Positions 1-8,749 of a DNA stretch of 64,000 nucleotides are shown here, piece after piece; the first letter of the stretch is position 1; each line of letters opens with the position of its first letter. Position numbers and translations under genes: made by a program. This stretch comes from Polynucleobacter yangtzensis (GTDB lineage Bacteria; Pseudomonadota; Gammaproteobacteria; Burkholderiales; Burkholderiaceae): the NCBI RefSeq assembly GCF_001595965.1, contig NZ_LOJI01000035.1:257770-321769 (forward strand), read 5' to 3'. Under the pieces are notes generated by a model that did no database searches, was not told the origin of the DNA, and saw only the letters and a list, made by a program, of their open reading frames with translations.

Positions 1-62
1 GCCCCCTCAAAGACATAACAGACTAAAATTAGCACTTATTAGCAATCAACTGACGATTTAAT

Positions 63-917
63 ATGGCCACAGAAAACTACTACCTCACCCTTACCTGCCC
101 AAATAAGCCCGGAATTGTTGCTGCAGTTTCTACTTATATTTTTGAACTGGGTGGCGACATTGAAGAAGCTCAACAGTTTGATGACAAGGCCTCCAAACGA
201 TTCTTTATGCGGGTGAGCTTTAGCTGCCCTGCGAATGCCGAATCATTGAGAGCTGGTTTTTTAGAAATTGCCAAGCGCTTTGAGCTTACTTGGGAATTGC
301 GTGCCGTCAAAGATCTCAAGCGTGTCTTGATCATGGCCTCAAAACTAGATCATTGCTTGGTTGACTTGCTTTACCGCTGGCGTATCGGCGAATTGCCAAT
401 GATTATTTGCGGTATTGTTTCCAATCACCCTCGTGACGTATACGCTAGCATCGACTTTGCTGATATTCCTTTCTATCACCTGCCAGTGACTCCAGAAACC
501 AAGCCGGCTCAAGAAGCAAAACTGCTAGAGATCGTCGCTGACTCTAAAGTGGATATGGTGATATTGGCGCGTTACATGCAGATCTTGTCTGACGATTTAT
601 CAACCAAGCTTTCTGGGCGCTGTATCAACGTGCATCACTCATTCTTACCAAGCTTTAAAGGTGCCAAACCTTACCATCAAGCTCACGCCCGCGGCATCAA
701 GCTCATCGGCGCTACCGCTCATTTTGTTACCAGCGATTTAGATGAAGGTCCGATCATTGAGCAAGACGTTACACGCGTTACGCATGGCGATACACCAGAC
801 GATTTAGTGCGTAAGGGTCGTGATTTGGAACGTACGGTTCTCTCTAGAGCTCTACGTTACTACCTACATGATCGCGTTCTCATTAATGGCGCGACTTCAG
901 TAGTCTTCTCCGACTAA
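63..917 (+). CDS. purU: Formyltetrahydrofolate deformylase
   Basis: Hydrolyses 10-formyl-THF to THF and formate, balancing the one-carbon pool and feeding formate to purine synthesis. The 284 residues match the usual family length of about 280. An N-terminal ACT domain (about residues 6-80) precedes a formyltransferase fold (about 87-260). Active-site elements are visible: NVHHSFLPSF at 189-198 and the Asp of LDEGP near residue 227. The ATG at 63 is the first in-frame start, and the ACT strand (YYLTLTCPNKPGIVA) begins right behind it. The gene converges on soxA with only 15 bp between stops. The 62 bp upstream are AT-rich and show no recognisable element. Confidence 0.95.
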   Translation: MATENYYLTLTCPNKPGIVAAVSTYIFELGGDIEEAQQFDDKASKRFFMRVSFSCPANAESLRAGFLEIAKRFELTWELRAVKDLKRVLIMASKLDHCLVDLLYRWRIGELPMIICGIVSNHPRDVYASIDFADIPFYHLPVTPETKPAQEAKLLEIVADSKVDMVILARYMQILSDDLSTKLSGRCINVHHSFLPSFKGAKPYHQAHARGIKLIGATAHFVTSDLDEGPIIEQDVTRVTHGDTPDDLVRKGRDLERTVLSRALRYYLHDRVLINGATSVVFSD

Positions 918-932
918 TATAGTGGGAGCTGT

Positions 933-1715
933 TTAAGGCCTTACCCCTGGAGACTCCAGAGGTAAGCCTCTAGCACGCCACATCAGAAATAACTCTAACT
1001 GCGCCATCTCTGGCGAACCATATTCAAACTGTTGAGCCCTAACACCGCTCATGCAGTTACGAAGTCGACGTTGCACAGAACCCAAGGTTTGCCATTCCAA
1101 ACGGTAAATAGGGTAAGCATTAGGATGTCCCTGTGGAATCAGACTTCCACCCAACTTCAGACCCGCCCTATCTTCATGGCATTGCGCACAAGATAAATTA
1201 AGTTGCCCCATCCTCTCATTAAATGTCTGGCGACCTTTCTTCAAAAAGGGTGCATTTGCTGAAGTCTCGCTGATGGAGATGGGCATGCCTTTAGATTGAA
1301 AAGCGACAAAGGCTGTTAGCGCCAAAAGATCTTTACTCTCATAAGTCAATGGGGATGCTCCCTGCGCTCCAACGCGACACTGATTTATTTGCCCTTCCAG
1401 AGTCTGCAATTTACCTTTGATCACCTTTGGAAACTGAGTGGCTACACCACGCATCGATTTCTTTGCATCGCCATGACAAGAGCTGCAGGACTTATTTTGA
1501 GGGCCTATTTTTTGCTGCCATAAAGTCTCGCCATCACCCAGCCAAAACATTGCAGGATTTAATGAAGGGTCGTCCTGCATTGCTTTGTTTTCAGCAGACA
1601 TCAACTCATAGCTAGATTGCTGCTTTACTGTGACCTCTTTTGGAACGCCCTGCACAAGGGAGCTCCCCAGAGTGAAAAAGCCAACACTAAGAAATAGAGA
1701 AAGAGCTAAGTTCAC
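933..1715 (-). CDS. soxA: Sulfur-oxidation c-type cytochrome SoxA (diheme)
   Basis: SoxA is the catalytic subunit of the periplasmic SoxAX complex, which joins thiosulfate to the SoxY cysteine. A signal peptide occupies about residues 1-23. Two c-heme motifs are visible, CSSCH (77-81) and CAQCH (176-180), so this is the diheme type. The active-site/ligand cysteine is in RNCMSGVRA at Cys221. At 260 aa the length is typical. It is the last gene of the operon; its start overlaps the soxZ stop by 4 bp, implying coupled translation. No soxB, soxC or soxD lies in the window, so the rest of the Sox machinery would have to be elsewhere. Confidence 0.9.
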   Translation of the reverse strand: MNLALSLFLSVGFFTLGSSLVQGVPKEVTVKQQSSYELMSAENKAMQDDPSLNPAMFWLGDGETLWQQKIGPQNKSCSSCHGDAKKSMRGVATQFPKVIKGKLQTLEGQINQCRVGAQGASPLTYESKDLLALTAFVAFQSKGMPISISETSANAPFLKKGRQTFNERMGQLNLSCAQCHEDRAGLKLGGSLIPQGHPNAYPIYRLEWQTLGSVQRRLRNCMSGVRAQQFEYGSPEMAQLELFLMWRARGLPLESPGVRP

Positions 1716-2041
1716 GAAACAGTAATACTAGCCTGATTTACTGCTTCATAACCACCATCTCCAACCCACTTAAATTCAAGAGTTCCAGATTCTACTGCGA
1801 CAGTGGTGAAGATAATTAAGGGGTTGGCGCCAATACCAGAATAGAAATCTGCCTTGAATACCTCTACATTGTTATAGGTACATGTAAACGTGCGAATAAT
1901 GTCGCGAGGAATCTGCTTACCGCCTTCGGTATAACGGAAACCTGACTCCATATCATGCTGCGCAATCGCACGAATCTCAATAATGGAACCTTTCTTTGCC
2001 GTTGACGGCATAGTGATTGATGTGCGGGAGGTTTTACTCAT
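1712..2041 (-). CDS. soxZ: Thiosulfate oxidation carrier subunit SoxZ
   Basis: SoxZ is the partner of SoxY in the heterodimeric carrier that holds sulfur intermediates during periplasmic thiosulfate oxidation. The 109-residue immunoglobulin-like protein is of normal family length and has no signal peptide, as expected for a subunit exported together with SoxY through Tat. Typical segments are the GSIIEIRAIAQHDMESG stretch near the N-terminus and the FKADFYSGIGANP strand. Its ATG overlaps the soxY stop (ATGA type) and its end overlaps soxA, so soxYZA are translationally linked. Confidence 0.92.
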   Translation of the reverse strand: MSKTSRTSITMPSTAKKGSIIEIRAIAQHDMESGFRYTEGGKQIPRDIIRTFTCTYNNVEVFKADFYSGIGANPLIIFTTVAVESGTLEFKWVGDGGYEAVNQASITVS

Positions 2042-2514
2042 ACCATCTCCGTACAGGCAGAGAGAGTCACCAAAGTTTCAGCTGAGCCCCGCCAAAAGCT
2101 ACCATTACTCATCTGTGCAATTGCCCAAACTCTTTGACTGTCAGCCAAACGCACACGAGTGGTTACGTTTGCAGTGCCTGAACGTGGCGTCAAGTAAACA
2201 GTAAAGATATTTGGCGAAGGATTGGCCTCAGCTATTACATGAATCGTCTTGACATAATCGTTAGCCGTCATGGGACTATCCACGCTAACCTTTAAAACAA
2301 CTAAATTTCCGTTTTCCACCAATGGAGGGATCGTCAAAGTCACCTTGCCATCTTTAATTGGTGCTCCTCCAATGATTTTTTTTATCGCCTCATCTGCATC
2401 CTCTTTTTTTGCAAAGGCTTTCAGGGGTGTTAAGCAAGTTGCTATGGCTAATAGACCAAGTCCTTGTACCTGCTTTAACCAGCGTCGCCGGCGATGATGA
2501 ACGATTTTCTTCAT
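2038..2514 (-). CDS. soxY: Thiosulfate oxidation carrier SoxY, atypical C-terminus
   Basis: SoxY carries sulfur intermediates on a C-terminal cysteine. The N-terminus holds a Tat-type signal (RRRRWLKQ, about residues 8-15) followed by a hydrophobic stretch ending near AFA, which fits Tat export of a SoxYZ dimer. The body (about 40-150) is SoxY-like. The classic swinging arm GGCGG is absent: the protein ends LSACTEMV, keeping one cysteine (Cys154) without flanking glycines. I read the codons directly and see no frameshift, since the stop overlaps soxZ in the usual ATGA way. It may be a lineage variant or a carrier tuned to another substrate. It lies between soxX (19 bp upstream) and soxZ. Confidence 0.85.
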   Translation of the reverse strand: MKKIVHHRRRRWLKQVQGLGLLAIATCLTPLKAFAKKEDADEAIKKIIGGAPIKDGKVTLTIPPLVENGNLVVLKVSVDSPMTANDYVKTIHVIAEANPSPNIFTVYLTPRSGTANVTTRVRLADSQRVWAIAQMSNGSFWRGSAETLVTLSACTEMV

Positions 2515-2533
2515 TTTGATTTCGTATAGCTCA

Positions 2534-2974
2534 TTAATTATTCAAGGTCACTAAAAAGGCAATGACGTCTTCTATCTCTTGGCCAGTCAATATGGTTTGC
2601 CCAGCAAATTTAGAGGAAACCCGGTTGAGATTGCTGGTTTGGTAATAAGACGGCATGATGGTTTGCGGATTGAAATGTGCTGCATTCACAATACGCGCCC
2701 TGAGTTGAGGTGCACTCAATCGAGCTACGCTTGCTTTAAGCTCTGGAGCCAAGTTACCTTGAAAGCGCTCCTCCGGAAAGGGGCCGCTATGACACAGCAA
2801 ACACAAGCCCGTTTGACGACTTGCCACAATTGCTCGACCACGCACCGGATCACCGGGCTCAACAGAAAGGGGTTCGATAATCGAACCCCCCTTAATCACT
2901 TGAGCCTGTGCAACCTGGAGATTAAGGATGACTAGCAAAGATACTGCTAGCGCAATCCTCTTTCTCATGAGCAC
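2534..2974 (-). CDS. soxX: Sulfur-oxidation c-type cytochrome SoxX
   Basis: Monoheme electron-accepting subunit of SoxAX, acting in the periplasm. The 146 residues start with a signal peptide (about 1-24, ending AQA). One c-heme site, CLLCH (58-62), is followed by SGPFPEERFQGNLAP, a stretch typical of SoxX. A methionine in TIMPSYYQ is the probable distal heme ligand. It lies 19 bp downstream of the molybdenum hydroxylase large subunit and 19 bp upstream of soxY on the same strand, so all six genes from 5670 down to 933 probably share one transcript. Confidence 0.9.
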   Translation of the reverse strand: MLMRKRIALAVSLLVILNLQVAQAQVIKGGSIIEPLSVEPGDPVRGRAIVASRQTGLCLLCHSGPFPEERFQGNLAPELKASVARLSAPQLRARIVNAAHFNPQTIMPSYYQTSNLNRVSSKFAGQTILTGQEIEDVIAFLVTLNN

Positions 2975-2993
2975 AATTTCAATGAGTCAACTC

Positions 2994-5210
2994 TTAAACC
3001 AGCTTAATACCGCTGTTTTTGAGAGGGACCGTGCGCAGGCGTTTGCCAGTTGCACGATAAATAGCATTGAGAACTGCTGGTGCAGCAACCGCAATCGTTG
3101 GCTCACCTACACCACCCCAGTCCTTACCGCCACCTTGAATGATGATGGTTTCTACTTTAGGCATTTGCGAGAGGCGAATTGAACCGAAGGTATCGAAGTT
3201 CTTCTGAACAACAGCACCCTTTTCAATCGTGATCTCTTCTTCAAACAATGCAGACAAGCCATACACAAATGAACCAGATACCTGACGAGCTACCTGCGCA
3301 GGGTTCACTACATAACCTGGGTCTGTAGCAGCAACAATGCGATGAATCTTCACTTCATTGCCATTCGTCACTGAAAGTTCACAGGCAGCAGCCACATAAC
3401 TACCAAATGAGCGCATTTGAGCAACGCCACGGAATACGCCTGGTTTAGCAGGAGTATTCCAACCAATGCCATCAGCGACAGCATTCAATACCGCTACCGC
3501 ACGAGGATACTTTTCCATATGCTTGCGACGGAACTCAACTGCATCGACCCCAGTAGCCTCAGCCATCTCATCCATAAAGGTTTCGAAAAAAATCGCATTT
3601 TGGTTCACGTTCACACCACGCCAGAATCCGGGGGGTACAGTTGTGTTTCGCATCGCATAATCAATATTGAGATTAGGGAAGCTGTAGCAAATTCCATGCT
3701 CACCAGTCGGATCTACGCCCTGGAACGCTAAAGGATCTTTACCTTTGTTTGCCGCTACAACAGCTGGACGAACAGCAGCCAAAATGGATTGGCCAGATAA
3801 ACGCATGTTTACCGCTGTCACGTTCTTCTTATCATCGATTGCAGCAGACATCTTGCACATCATTACCGGATGGTAACGACCTTGCGTCATATCTTCTTCG
3901 CGAGTCCATATTAACTTGATCGGCGTGCCTGGCATTTGCTTAGCAATATTCACCGCTTGCGTTGTGTAATCTTGGAAAGCGCCGCGGCGACCAAAGCCAC
4001 CACCCAAGTTCACTTTGTACACATTGCATTTATCGGCTGGCAAACCAGAAGCAGCGATAACAGCAGCTAATGATGCTTCACCATCTTGTGTTGGTACCCA
4101 TGCCTCACATGAATCTGCCGTCCATTTGGCGGTAGCTGTTTGTGGCTCTAGGGTTGCATGATTCAAGAATGGATAGAAGTAAGTTGCCTCCAATGTCTTG
4201 GATGCGCTAGACATAGCTGCTTTTACATCACCATTTGTATTGTGAGCAAATGCATCATTCGCAGTTAGACCCTCTTCCAACATCTTCTTGATACCAGCAC
4301 TAGAGAGCTCTCCATTTGAACCGTTATCCCAAACAATATTGACTTGGTCTAAAGCAGTTTTAGCTTGCCAGAAAGTATCAGCAACAACTGCAACTGCGGT
4401 GTCGCCAACTTGAACAACTTTCTTAACGCCCTTCATGCTTTGGGCTTTAGTTGCATCATAGCTCTTAACTTTGCCACCAAATACTGGAGATTCCTTAATG
4501 TTAGCCACCAACATGCCTGGCATCTTTAGATCGATTGCATAGACCTGTTTACCGGTAACCTTGTCAGCTACACCGTCAATACGGTTCACAGACTTACCAA
4601 TGAGCTTCCACTCTTTTGGATCTTTTAATGGTGCATCTTTTGGCACTTCCAACTGTGATGCGGCAACAGATACTTTACCGAAAGTCGTTTTCTTACCAGA
4701 TGGTGTGTGTGTAATCACGCTGTCTTTAGCGACACATTCTGATACAGGTACATTCCATTGATTAGCAGCGGCCTGAATCAACATCATGCGTGCTGCAGCG
4801 CCGCCTTTGCGAACATATTGTTCAGAAGTACGAATACCGCGGCTACCACCAGTTGAGTAACTTCCCCAAACTTTGTTACGCTTTAAATTCTCACCAGGAG
4901 ATGGGTAGTCGTAAGAAACTTTTTTCCAGTCGCACTGTAACTCTTCTGCAACCATCTGTGCCAAACCAGTAATGGTTCCTTGACCCATTTCAGAGCGAAC
5001 AATACGCACGACAACATCATCGTTTGGCTTCACCACAACCCACACACCAATTTCTGGGGTGGCTAATGGAGTCATTGCAGTAGTACCAGTACCCATAGCA
5101 GCATGAGCAGTAGACATAAAGGAGAGATCAAAGCCAATTGCTAATCCAGTGGCAATTGCACTAGAACCAATAACAAAGTGGCGACGGGAAGTATTTGTAT
5201 TTGTAGTCAT
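2994..5210 (-). CDS. Xanthine-dehydrogenase-family molybdopterin-binding subunit (IorB-like)
   Basis: Large catalytic subunit of a molybdenum hydroxylase of the isoquinoline 1-oxidoreductase/aldehyde dehydrogenase type, which hydroxylates aldehydes or N-heterocycles. The 738 residues begin with a Tat signal (SRRHFVIG, 8-15), so the enzyme is periplasmic. Family motifs visible are GGGFGRRGAFQDY near the middle and GVGEPT near the C-terminus, with the catalytic Glu at about 703. The single-chain MoCo-binding layout and Tat signal are characteristic of the IorB branch rather than cytosolic xanthine dehydrogenase. It is 10 bp from its 2Fe-2S subunit. The substrate cannot be read from the sequence, and co-transcription with sox genes is unusual. 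Confidence 0.85.
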   Translation of the reverse strand: MTTNTNTSRRHFVIGSSAIATGLAIGFDLSFMSTAHAAMGTGTTAMTPLATPEIGVWVVVKPNDDVVVRIVRSEMGQGTITGLAQMVAEELQCDWKKVSYDYPSPGENLKRNKVWGSYSTGGSRGIRTSEQYVRKGGAAARMMLIQAAANQWNVPVSECVAKDSVITHTPSGKKTTFGKVSVAASQLEVPKDAPLKDPKEWKLIGKSVNRIDGVADKVTGKQVYAIDLKMPGMLVANIKESPVFGGKVKSYDATKAQSMKGVKKVVQVGDTAVAVVADTFWQAKTALDQVNIVWDNGSNGELSSAGIKKMLEEGLTANDAFAHNTNGDVKAAMSSASKTLEATYFYPFLNHATLEPQTATAKWTADSCEAWVPTQDGEASLAAVIAASGLPADKCNVYKVNLGGGFGRRGAFQDYTTQAVNIAKQMPGTPIKLIWTREEDMTQGRYHPVMMCKMSAAIDDKKNVTAVNMRLSGQSILAAVRPAVVAANKGKDPLAFQGVDPTGEHGICYSFPNLNIDYAMRNTTVPPGFWRGVNVNQNAIFFETFMDEMAEATGVDAVEFRRKHMEKYPRAVAVLNAVADGIGWNTPAKPGVFRGVAQMRSFGSYVAAACELSVTNGNEVKIHRIVAATDPGYVVNPAQVARQVSGSFVYGLSALFEEEITIEKGAVVQKNFDTFGSIRLSQMPKVETIIIQGGGKDWGGVGEPTIAVAAPAVLNAIYRATGKRLRTVPLKNSGIKLV

Positions 5211-5220
5211 GTGTTTCCCC

Positions 5221-5670
5221 TTAAGCCTTGCTTACAGCATGAATAGCTGCACGTACTTCTTGGAAAGTACCACAACGGCAAATATTAGTGATGGCCGCAT
5301 CGATTTGCGCATCTGTTGGCTTCGGCGTGTTGCGCAACAAAGCTGTCGTTGCCATCACCATGCCAGATTGACAGTAACCGCACTGAGGCACTTGGTTATC
5401 AACCCAAGCTTTTTGCACTTTAGATAATTGGCCATTCTTTTCCAAGCTTTCAATGGTCTCAATTTTTTTACCCTCTACTGCAGCAACAGGGATAGCGCAA
5501 CTACGGACAGCCTGACCTTCGAATAGAACTGTACAAGCACCACATGCGCCAATACCGCAACCGTATTTAGTGCCAGTTAATCCAATTTGTTCGCGGATTA
5601 CCCAAAGCAATGGGGTCTCTGGATCAACATCCAGCTTGTACTTTTTGCCATTCACATTTAGTTCGGCCAT
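5221..5670 (-). CDS. (2Fe-2S)-binding subunit of molybdenum hydroxylase (IorA-like)
   Basis: Small electron-transfer subunit for the molybdopterin protein encoded next. The 149 residues hold a plant-ferredoxin-type cluster (Cys38, Cys43, Cys46, Cys58) and the helical second cluster (Cys97, Cys100, Cys131, Cys133 in CGYC and CRCG). It has no signal peptide, as usual for subunits co-exported with a Tat-bearing partner. It is the first gene of the operon; an AGGAG box lies 8 bp before the ATG. A short perfect hairpin sits in the leader. FAD and cytochrome subunits are absent, so electrons must leave through another carrier; a c-type cytochrome is possible. Confidence 0.88.
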   Translation of the reverse strand: MAELNVNGKKYKLDVDPETPLLWVIREQIGLTGTKYGCGIGACGACTVLFEGQAVRSCAIPVAAVEGKKIETIESLEKNGQLSKVQKAWVDNQVPQCGYCQSGMVMATTALLRNTPKPTDAQIDAAITNICRCGTFQEVRAAIHAVSKA

Positions 5671-5704
5671 GCGTGGTCTCCTGTTAACTCTTTTATTGTT
5701 ATTA

Positions 5705-5721
5705 GGGTATTAAAAATACCC
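5705..5721 (-). promoter_or_regulatory. Hairpin/inverted repeat in leader of the Mo-hydroxylase/sox operon
   Basis: A 7-bp perfect inverted repeat, GGGTATT-AAA-AATACCC, lies about 35 bp upstream of the first gene of the minus-strand operon. It could be an operator or a leader hairpin. Its position between the divergent lrgA and the operon is all that supports a regulatory role. Confidence 0.35.
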
Positions 5722-5800
5722 CTCCTATTAGTACGTTCATCTTAACCAAGAATTGATTTATTGCTTTGCAACATAAATTATTGAGCAGTAAGATCAATAC

Positions 5801-6148
5801 ATGATCTCTGGCCTTGTACAAATCCTTCTCTTTCAAAGTCTTGGCGAGCTTGTCTCTAAGTTTCTACTGCCGACGCTACCTGGACCAGTCATTGGGCTAG
5901 TGCTTCTGGTTCTTTGGCTAGTTTTGCGCAAGGGGATCAATTCCGAGCTGGCAATGGTTGCCGACGGCTTCAGCCAATACCTTGGCCTGCTCTTTGTTCC
6001 AGCAGCTGTTGGCGTTGTGCTATTTCTGCCTCAATTGCAAGCCAATGCTCTTGCCATTATTAGCGCCCTGATCGGTAGCGTCATACTCACTATCGCCTCC
6101 AGTGCTTTTGTTGCACGCCTCCTGAGCAAGAAAGAAACTCATGAGTGA
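5801..6148 (+). CDS. CidA/LrgA family membrane protein
   Basis: Small holin-like integral membrane protein of the LrgA/CidA family. The 115 residues contain four hydrophobic segments and the family stretch LLPTLPGPVIGLVLL, and end in a short basic tail. Partnered with an LrgB protein starting 8 bp before its stop. In other bacteria such pairs are implicated in murein hydrolase control or in export of small carboxylates and glycolate (PLGG1-like); I cannot tell which applies here. It is divergent from the Mo-hydroxylase/sox operon. Confidence 0.85.
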   Translation: MISGLVQILLFQSLGELVSKFLLPTLPGPVIGLVLLVLWLVLRKGINSELAMVADGFSQYLGLLFVPAAVGVVLFLPQLQANALAIISALIGSVILTIASSAFVARLLSKKETHE

Positions 6149-6869
6149 AAAGCACTCCATAGTCGAGATATGGGTCTACTTATCTGGGAGCCCGCTGTTT
6201 GCCCTATTTATTACCCTAGCCGCCTATCAAATTGGGCTAGCCATTTACAAGGCAACCCATCAGAATCCGCTAGCCAATCCAGTGGCCATTGCCATTCTGA
6301 TTGTGGCGAGCATGATTCAATTTATTGAGATGCCCTACTCAACCTACTTTGAGGGTGCGCAGTTTATTCACTTCCTATTGGGTTCGGCAACCGTTTCTTT
6401 GGCAATACCTATTTATAGAGGCCTAAGTAGTCTTAAAGGAAGATCCATTCCTTTAATTGCGTCGCTGTGTACTGGTGGCTTAGTTTCGATCATTAGCGCT
6501 GTGGGCATTGCTACCCTACTCGGGGCGGACTCCAGCATTACTGGGGCTATGTATCCCAAATCAGTTACAGCACCAATTGCCATGGGTATCGCCGAGCGTA
6601 TTGGTGTCTCACCCACCCTCACTGCTATCTTTGCAGTGAGCACCGGAATCCTAGGTGCAATCTTGGCGCCTTTTGTTCTCAATGCATTGGGCATGAAGGC
6701 CTGGTGGCAAAGAGGCTTCGCTATTGGCATTGGTGCGCACGGCATTGGTACATCACGAGCCTTTAGCATTCACCCTGAAGCAGGAACCTATGCCAGCCTA
6801 GCCATGGGAATGAACGGCGTAGTGAGCGCCGTTGCGATCCCTGTGATTTATCACTTATTCAATAAGTGA
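6141..6869 (+). CDS. LrgB family protein
   Basis: Integral membrane partner of the preceding LrgA-like protein. It has 242 residues, the standard LrgB length, with about six to seven hydrophobic segments. The family signature is visible in the central stretch PKSVTAPIAMGIAERIGV and in GIGAHGIGTSRAF near residue 200. The ATG overlaps the upstream stop by 8 bp, so the two are co-translated. The gene converges on the aminotransferase gene with 17 bp between them and no clear terminator. Confidence 0.9.
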   Translation: MSEKHSIVEIWVYLSGSPLFALFITLAAYQIGLAIYKATHQNPLANPVAIAILIVASMIQFIEMPYSTYFEGAQFIHFLLGSATVSLAIPIYRGLSSLKGRSIPLIASLCTGGLVSIISAVGIATLLGADSSITGAMYPKSVTAPIAMGIAERIGVSPTLTAIFAVSTGILGAILAPFVLNALGMKAWWQRGFAIGIGAHGIGTSRAFSIHPEAGTYASLAMGMNGVVSAVAIPVIYHLFNK

Positions 6870-6886
6870 TAACTTGCTTGATCTGA

Positions 6887-8227
6887 TTACTTAATCTGCA
6901 TAGCGACATCAATCGCTTCGCCTAGAACGCTGCAGAGAAATTGCACTTCTTCTGGCGTGGAGATGAATGGAGGGCCTACTGCAATCGCATCACCAGCCAC
7001 ACGAACTAGCGCGCCCTTTTCGATACAAGCTTCTAGGACTTTCATGGAGCGCAGACCTGGCTTACCTGGTACAGGATCTAACTCAACGGCACCTGACAAA
7101 CCAAAATTACGAATATCCAAAATTCCGGACTTGCCTTTTAGTGCATGCAAACCATCCTCAAGCACAGGCTCAAGCGCTCGCGCACGATTGACCAAATCAT
7201 CGGATTCAAAAATATCTAGCACTGCGTGACCAGCAGCTGCAGGTATTGGATGACCTGAGTAGGTATAGCCGTGAAAGAATTCAATGGATTGTTCTTGACC
7301 ACCATTAGTAATGATGCTGTCGTAAATATCGCCACGCACAATCACACCACCCATTGGAATGACGCCATTTGTAATTCCCTTAGCAAAGGTAATCATGTCA
7401 GGCGTTACGCCAAATCGATCTGCGCCAAAGTTAGCACCCAAGCGACCAAAACCGGTAATCACTTCATCAAAGATCAATAGAATGCCGTGCTTAGTACAGA
7501 TCTCACGAATCTTTTGAAGGTAACCATCCGGCGGAACAATAACGCCTGTAGAGCCTTGTACCGGCTCCATAATGACTGCGGCAATCGTATTGGCATCATG
7601 TAATGTGACAATTTTTTCCAGCTCTTCAGCCAAATGAGCGCCCCACTTTGGCTGCCCTTTTGAGAAAGCCATTTGCGATAGATTGAGCGTGTGCGGTAGA
7701 TGATCTACGCCTGGCATCATCATACTGGCAAACATTTTGCGATTGGCAACCATGCCACCCACTGATATACCTGCAATACCAACACCGTGGTAAGCGCGAT
7801 CCCGCCCAATCAGGCGAGTACGCGAGGCATTACCCATCACACGGTGATAACCAATTGCAATTTTTAATGCAGTATCAACTGCCTCTGAACCAGAGTTGGT
7901 GAAGAAGACTTTGTCCAATCCCGCAGGCGCCATTTTTGCAATACGGGTCGCCAATCTAAATGCCGTTTCACTCGCCATCTGAAACGCAGGGCAATAATCC
8001 ATGGTTTCAAATTGTTTTTGGATGGCTGCACCAATACGCGGATCAGCGTGCCCTAATGGGGAGCACCAGAGCCCTGATAGTCCATCAAATAGCTTTCGTC
8101 CATGATCGTCATAGTAGTAAGCTCCTTTAGCGGACTGCATGATCTTCGGATGATGCTGAAAATAGCGATTAGGAGTGAAAGGCAGCCAATAGGCTGACAT
8201 ATCAACTGACTTTACAGAAGTGTCCAT
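6887..8227 (-). CDS. Class-III PLP aminotransferase (omega-amino acid/polyamine:pyruvate type)
   Basis: PLP-dependent omega-transaminase moving a terminal amino group from a diamine or omega-amino acid to pyruvate or a similar acceptor. It has 446 residues, standard for class III. The PLP lysine is Lys283 in TFAKGITNG. FDEVITGFGR just upstream of it and the N-terminal GLSGLWCSPLGHADPRI are typical of the beta-alanine/putrescine:pyruvate group. Its neighbours on the other strand, an FAD amine-oxidase-like protein and a gamma-glutamyltransferase, suggest amine catabolism, but no substrate is proven. It is transcribed alone, divergently from the NTF2-like gene. Confidence 0.88.
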   Translation of the reverse strand: MDTSVKSVDMSAYWLPFTPNRYFQHHPKIMQSAKGAYYYDDHGRKLFDGLSGLWCSPLGHADPRIGAAIQKQFETMDYCPAFQMASETAFRLATRIAKMAPAGLDKVFFTNSGSEAVDTALKIAIGYHRVMGNASRTRLIGRDRAYHGVGIAGISVGGMVANRKMFASMMMPGVDHLPHTLNLSQMAFSKGQPKWGAHLAEELEKIVTLHDANTIAAVIMEPVQGSTGVIVPPDGYLQKIREICTKHGILLIFDEVITGFGRLGANFGADRFGVTPDMITFAKGITNGVIPMGGVIVRGDIYDSIITNGGQEQSIEFFHGYTYSGHPIPAAAGHAVLDIFESDDLVNRARALEPVLEDGLHALKGKSGILDIRNFGLSGAVELDPVPGKPGLRSMKVLEACIEKGALVRVAGDAIAVGPPFISTPEEVQFLCSVLGEAIDVAMQIK

Positions 8228-8321
8228 GCTTGTCTCATATGTGTTTATTGGATTTATTCGATACTATAGCAATCAAACTGAATTTCATTAATCACCCTCA
8301 TGAATTTAAGCAATAAGCACT

Positions 8322-8723
8322 ATGCCAAATACTAAAGAACCAATTACAGTAGCTACCTTAGCAGCCTTCAGCGCCGCCTGGAATCGTCACGATATTGATT
8401 CTCTAATGAGCTTCATGAGTGATGACTGCGTCTTTCAGACTGCAGCAGGGCCGGAGGCGTATGGAGCACGCTATGAGGGTCTTCAAGCAGTAAGGTCGGC
8501 ATTTGAAAGTGCCTGGATCAACTTTCCAGACGCCCAATGGACTCATGATCGACATTTTGTTCACGAGAATTTTGGAGTCTCAGAGTGGACATTTACTGGA
8601 ACGGCGGCCGATGGATCACGCGTAGAAGCTGACGGGGTAGATGTCTTCACTTTCAAAGATGGCAAGATTCAACTAAAGAATGTTTTTCGCAAGAATCGAC
8701 CGAATTTGCCGGCAGCAAAATAA
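8322..8723 (+). CDS. NTF2-like (SnoaL-type) protein
   Basis: The 133-residue cone-fold protein of the nuclear transport factor 2 superfamily includes SnoaL-type polyketide cyclases, isomerases and many proteins of unknown role. Visible features are the N-terminal helix AAFSAAWNRHDIDSLMSFMSDDCVF, then WTFTGTAADGSRVEADGVDVFTFKDGKI, the typical last strands. It has no signal peptide. It is first of a plus-strand run with the FAD oxidoreductase 26 bp downstream, so it may act on a product of that pathway. Function is unknown. Confidence 0.75.
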   Translation: MPNTKEPITVATLAAFSAAWNRHDIDSLMSFMSDDCVFQTAAGPEAYGARYEGLQAVRSAFESAWINFPDAQWTHDRHFVHENFGVSEWTFTGTAADGSRVEADGVDVFTFKDGKIQLKNVFRKNRPNLPAAK

Positions 8724-8749
8724 TTGGAAATGCCCTAGACTAAATCCCG

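Noticed and set aside
5671..5800. Molybdenum cofactor riboswitch before the Mo hydroxylase
   Set aside because: The leader is too short and holds only a 17-nt hairpin; no multi-stem Moco fold is possible.
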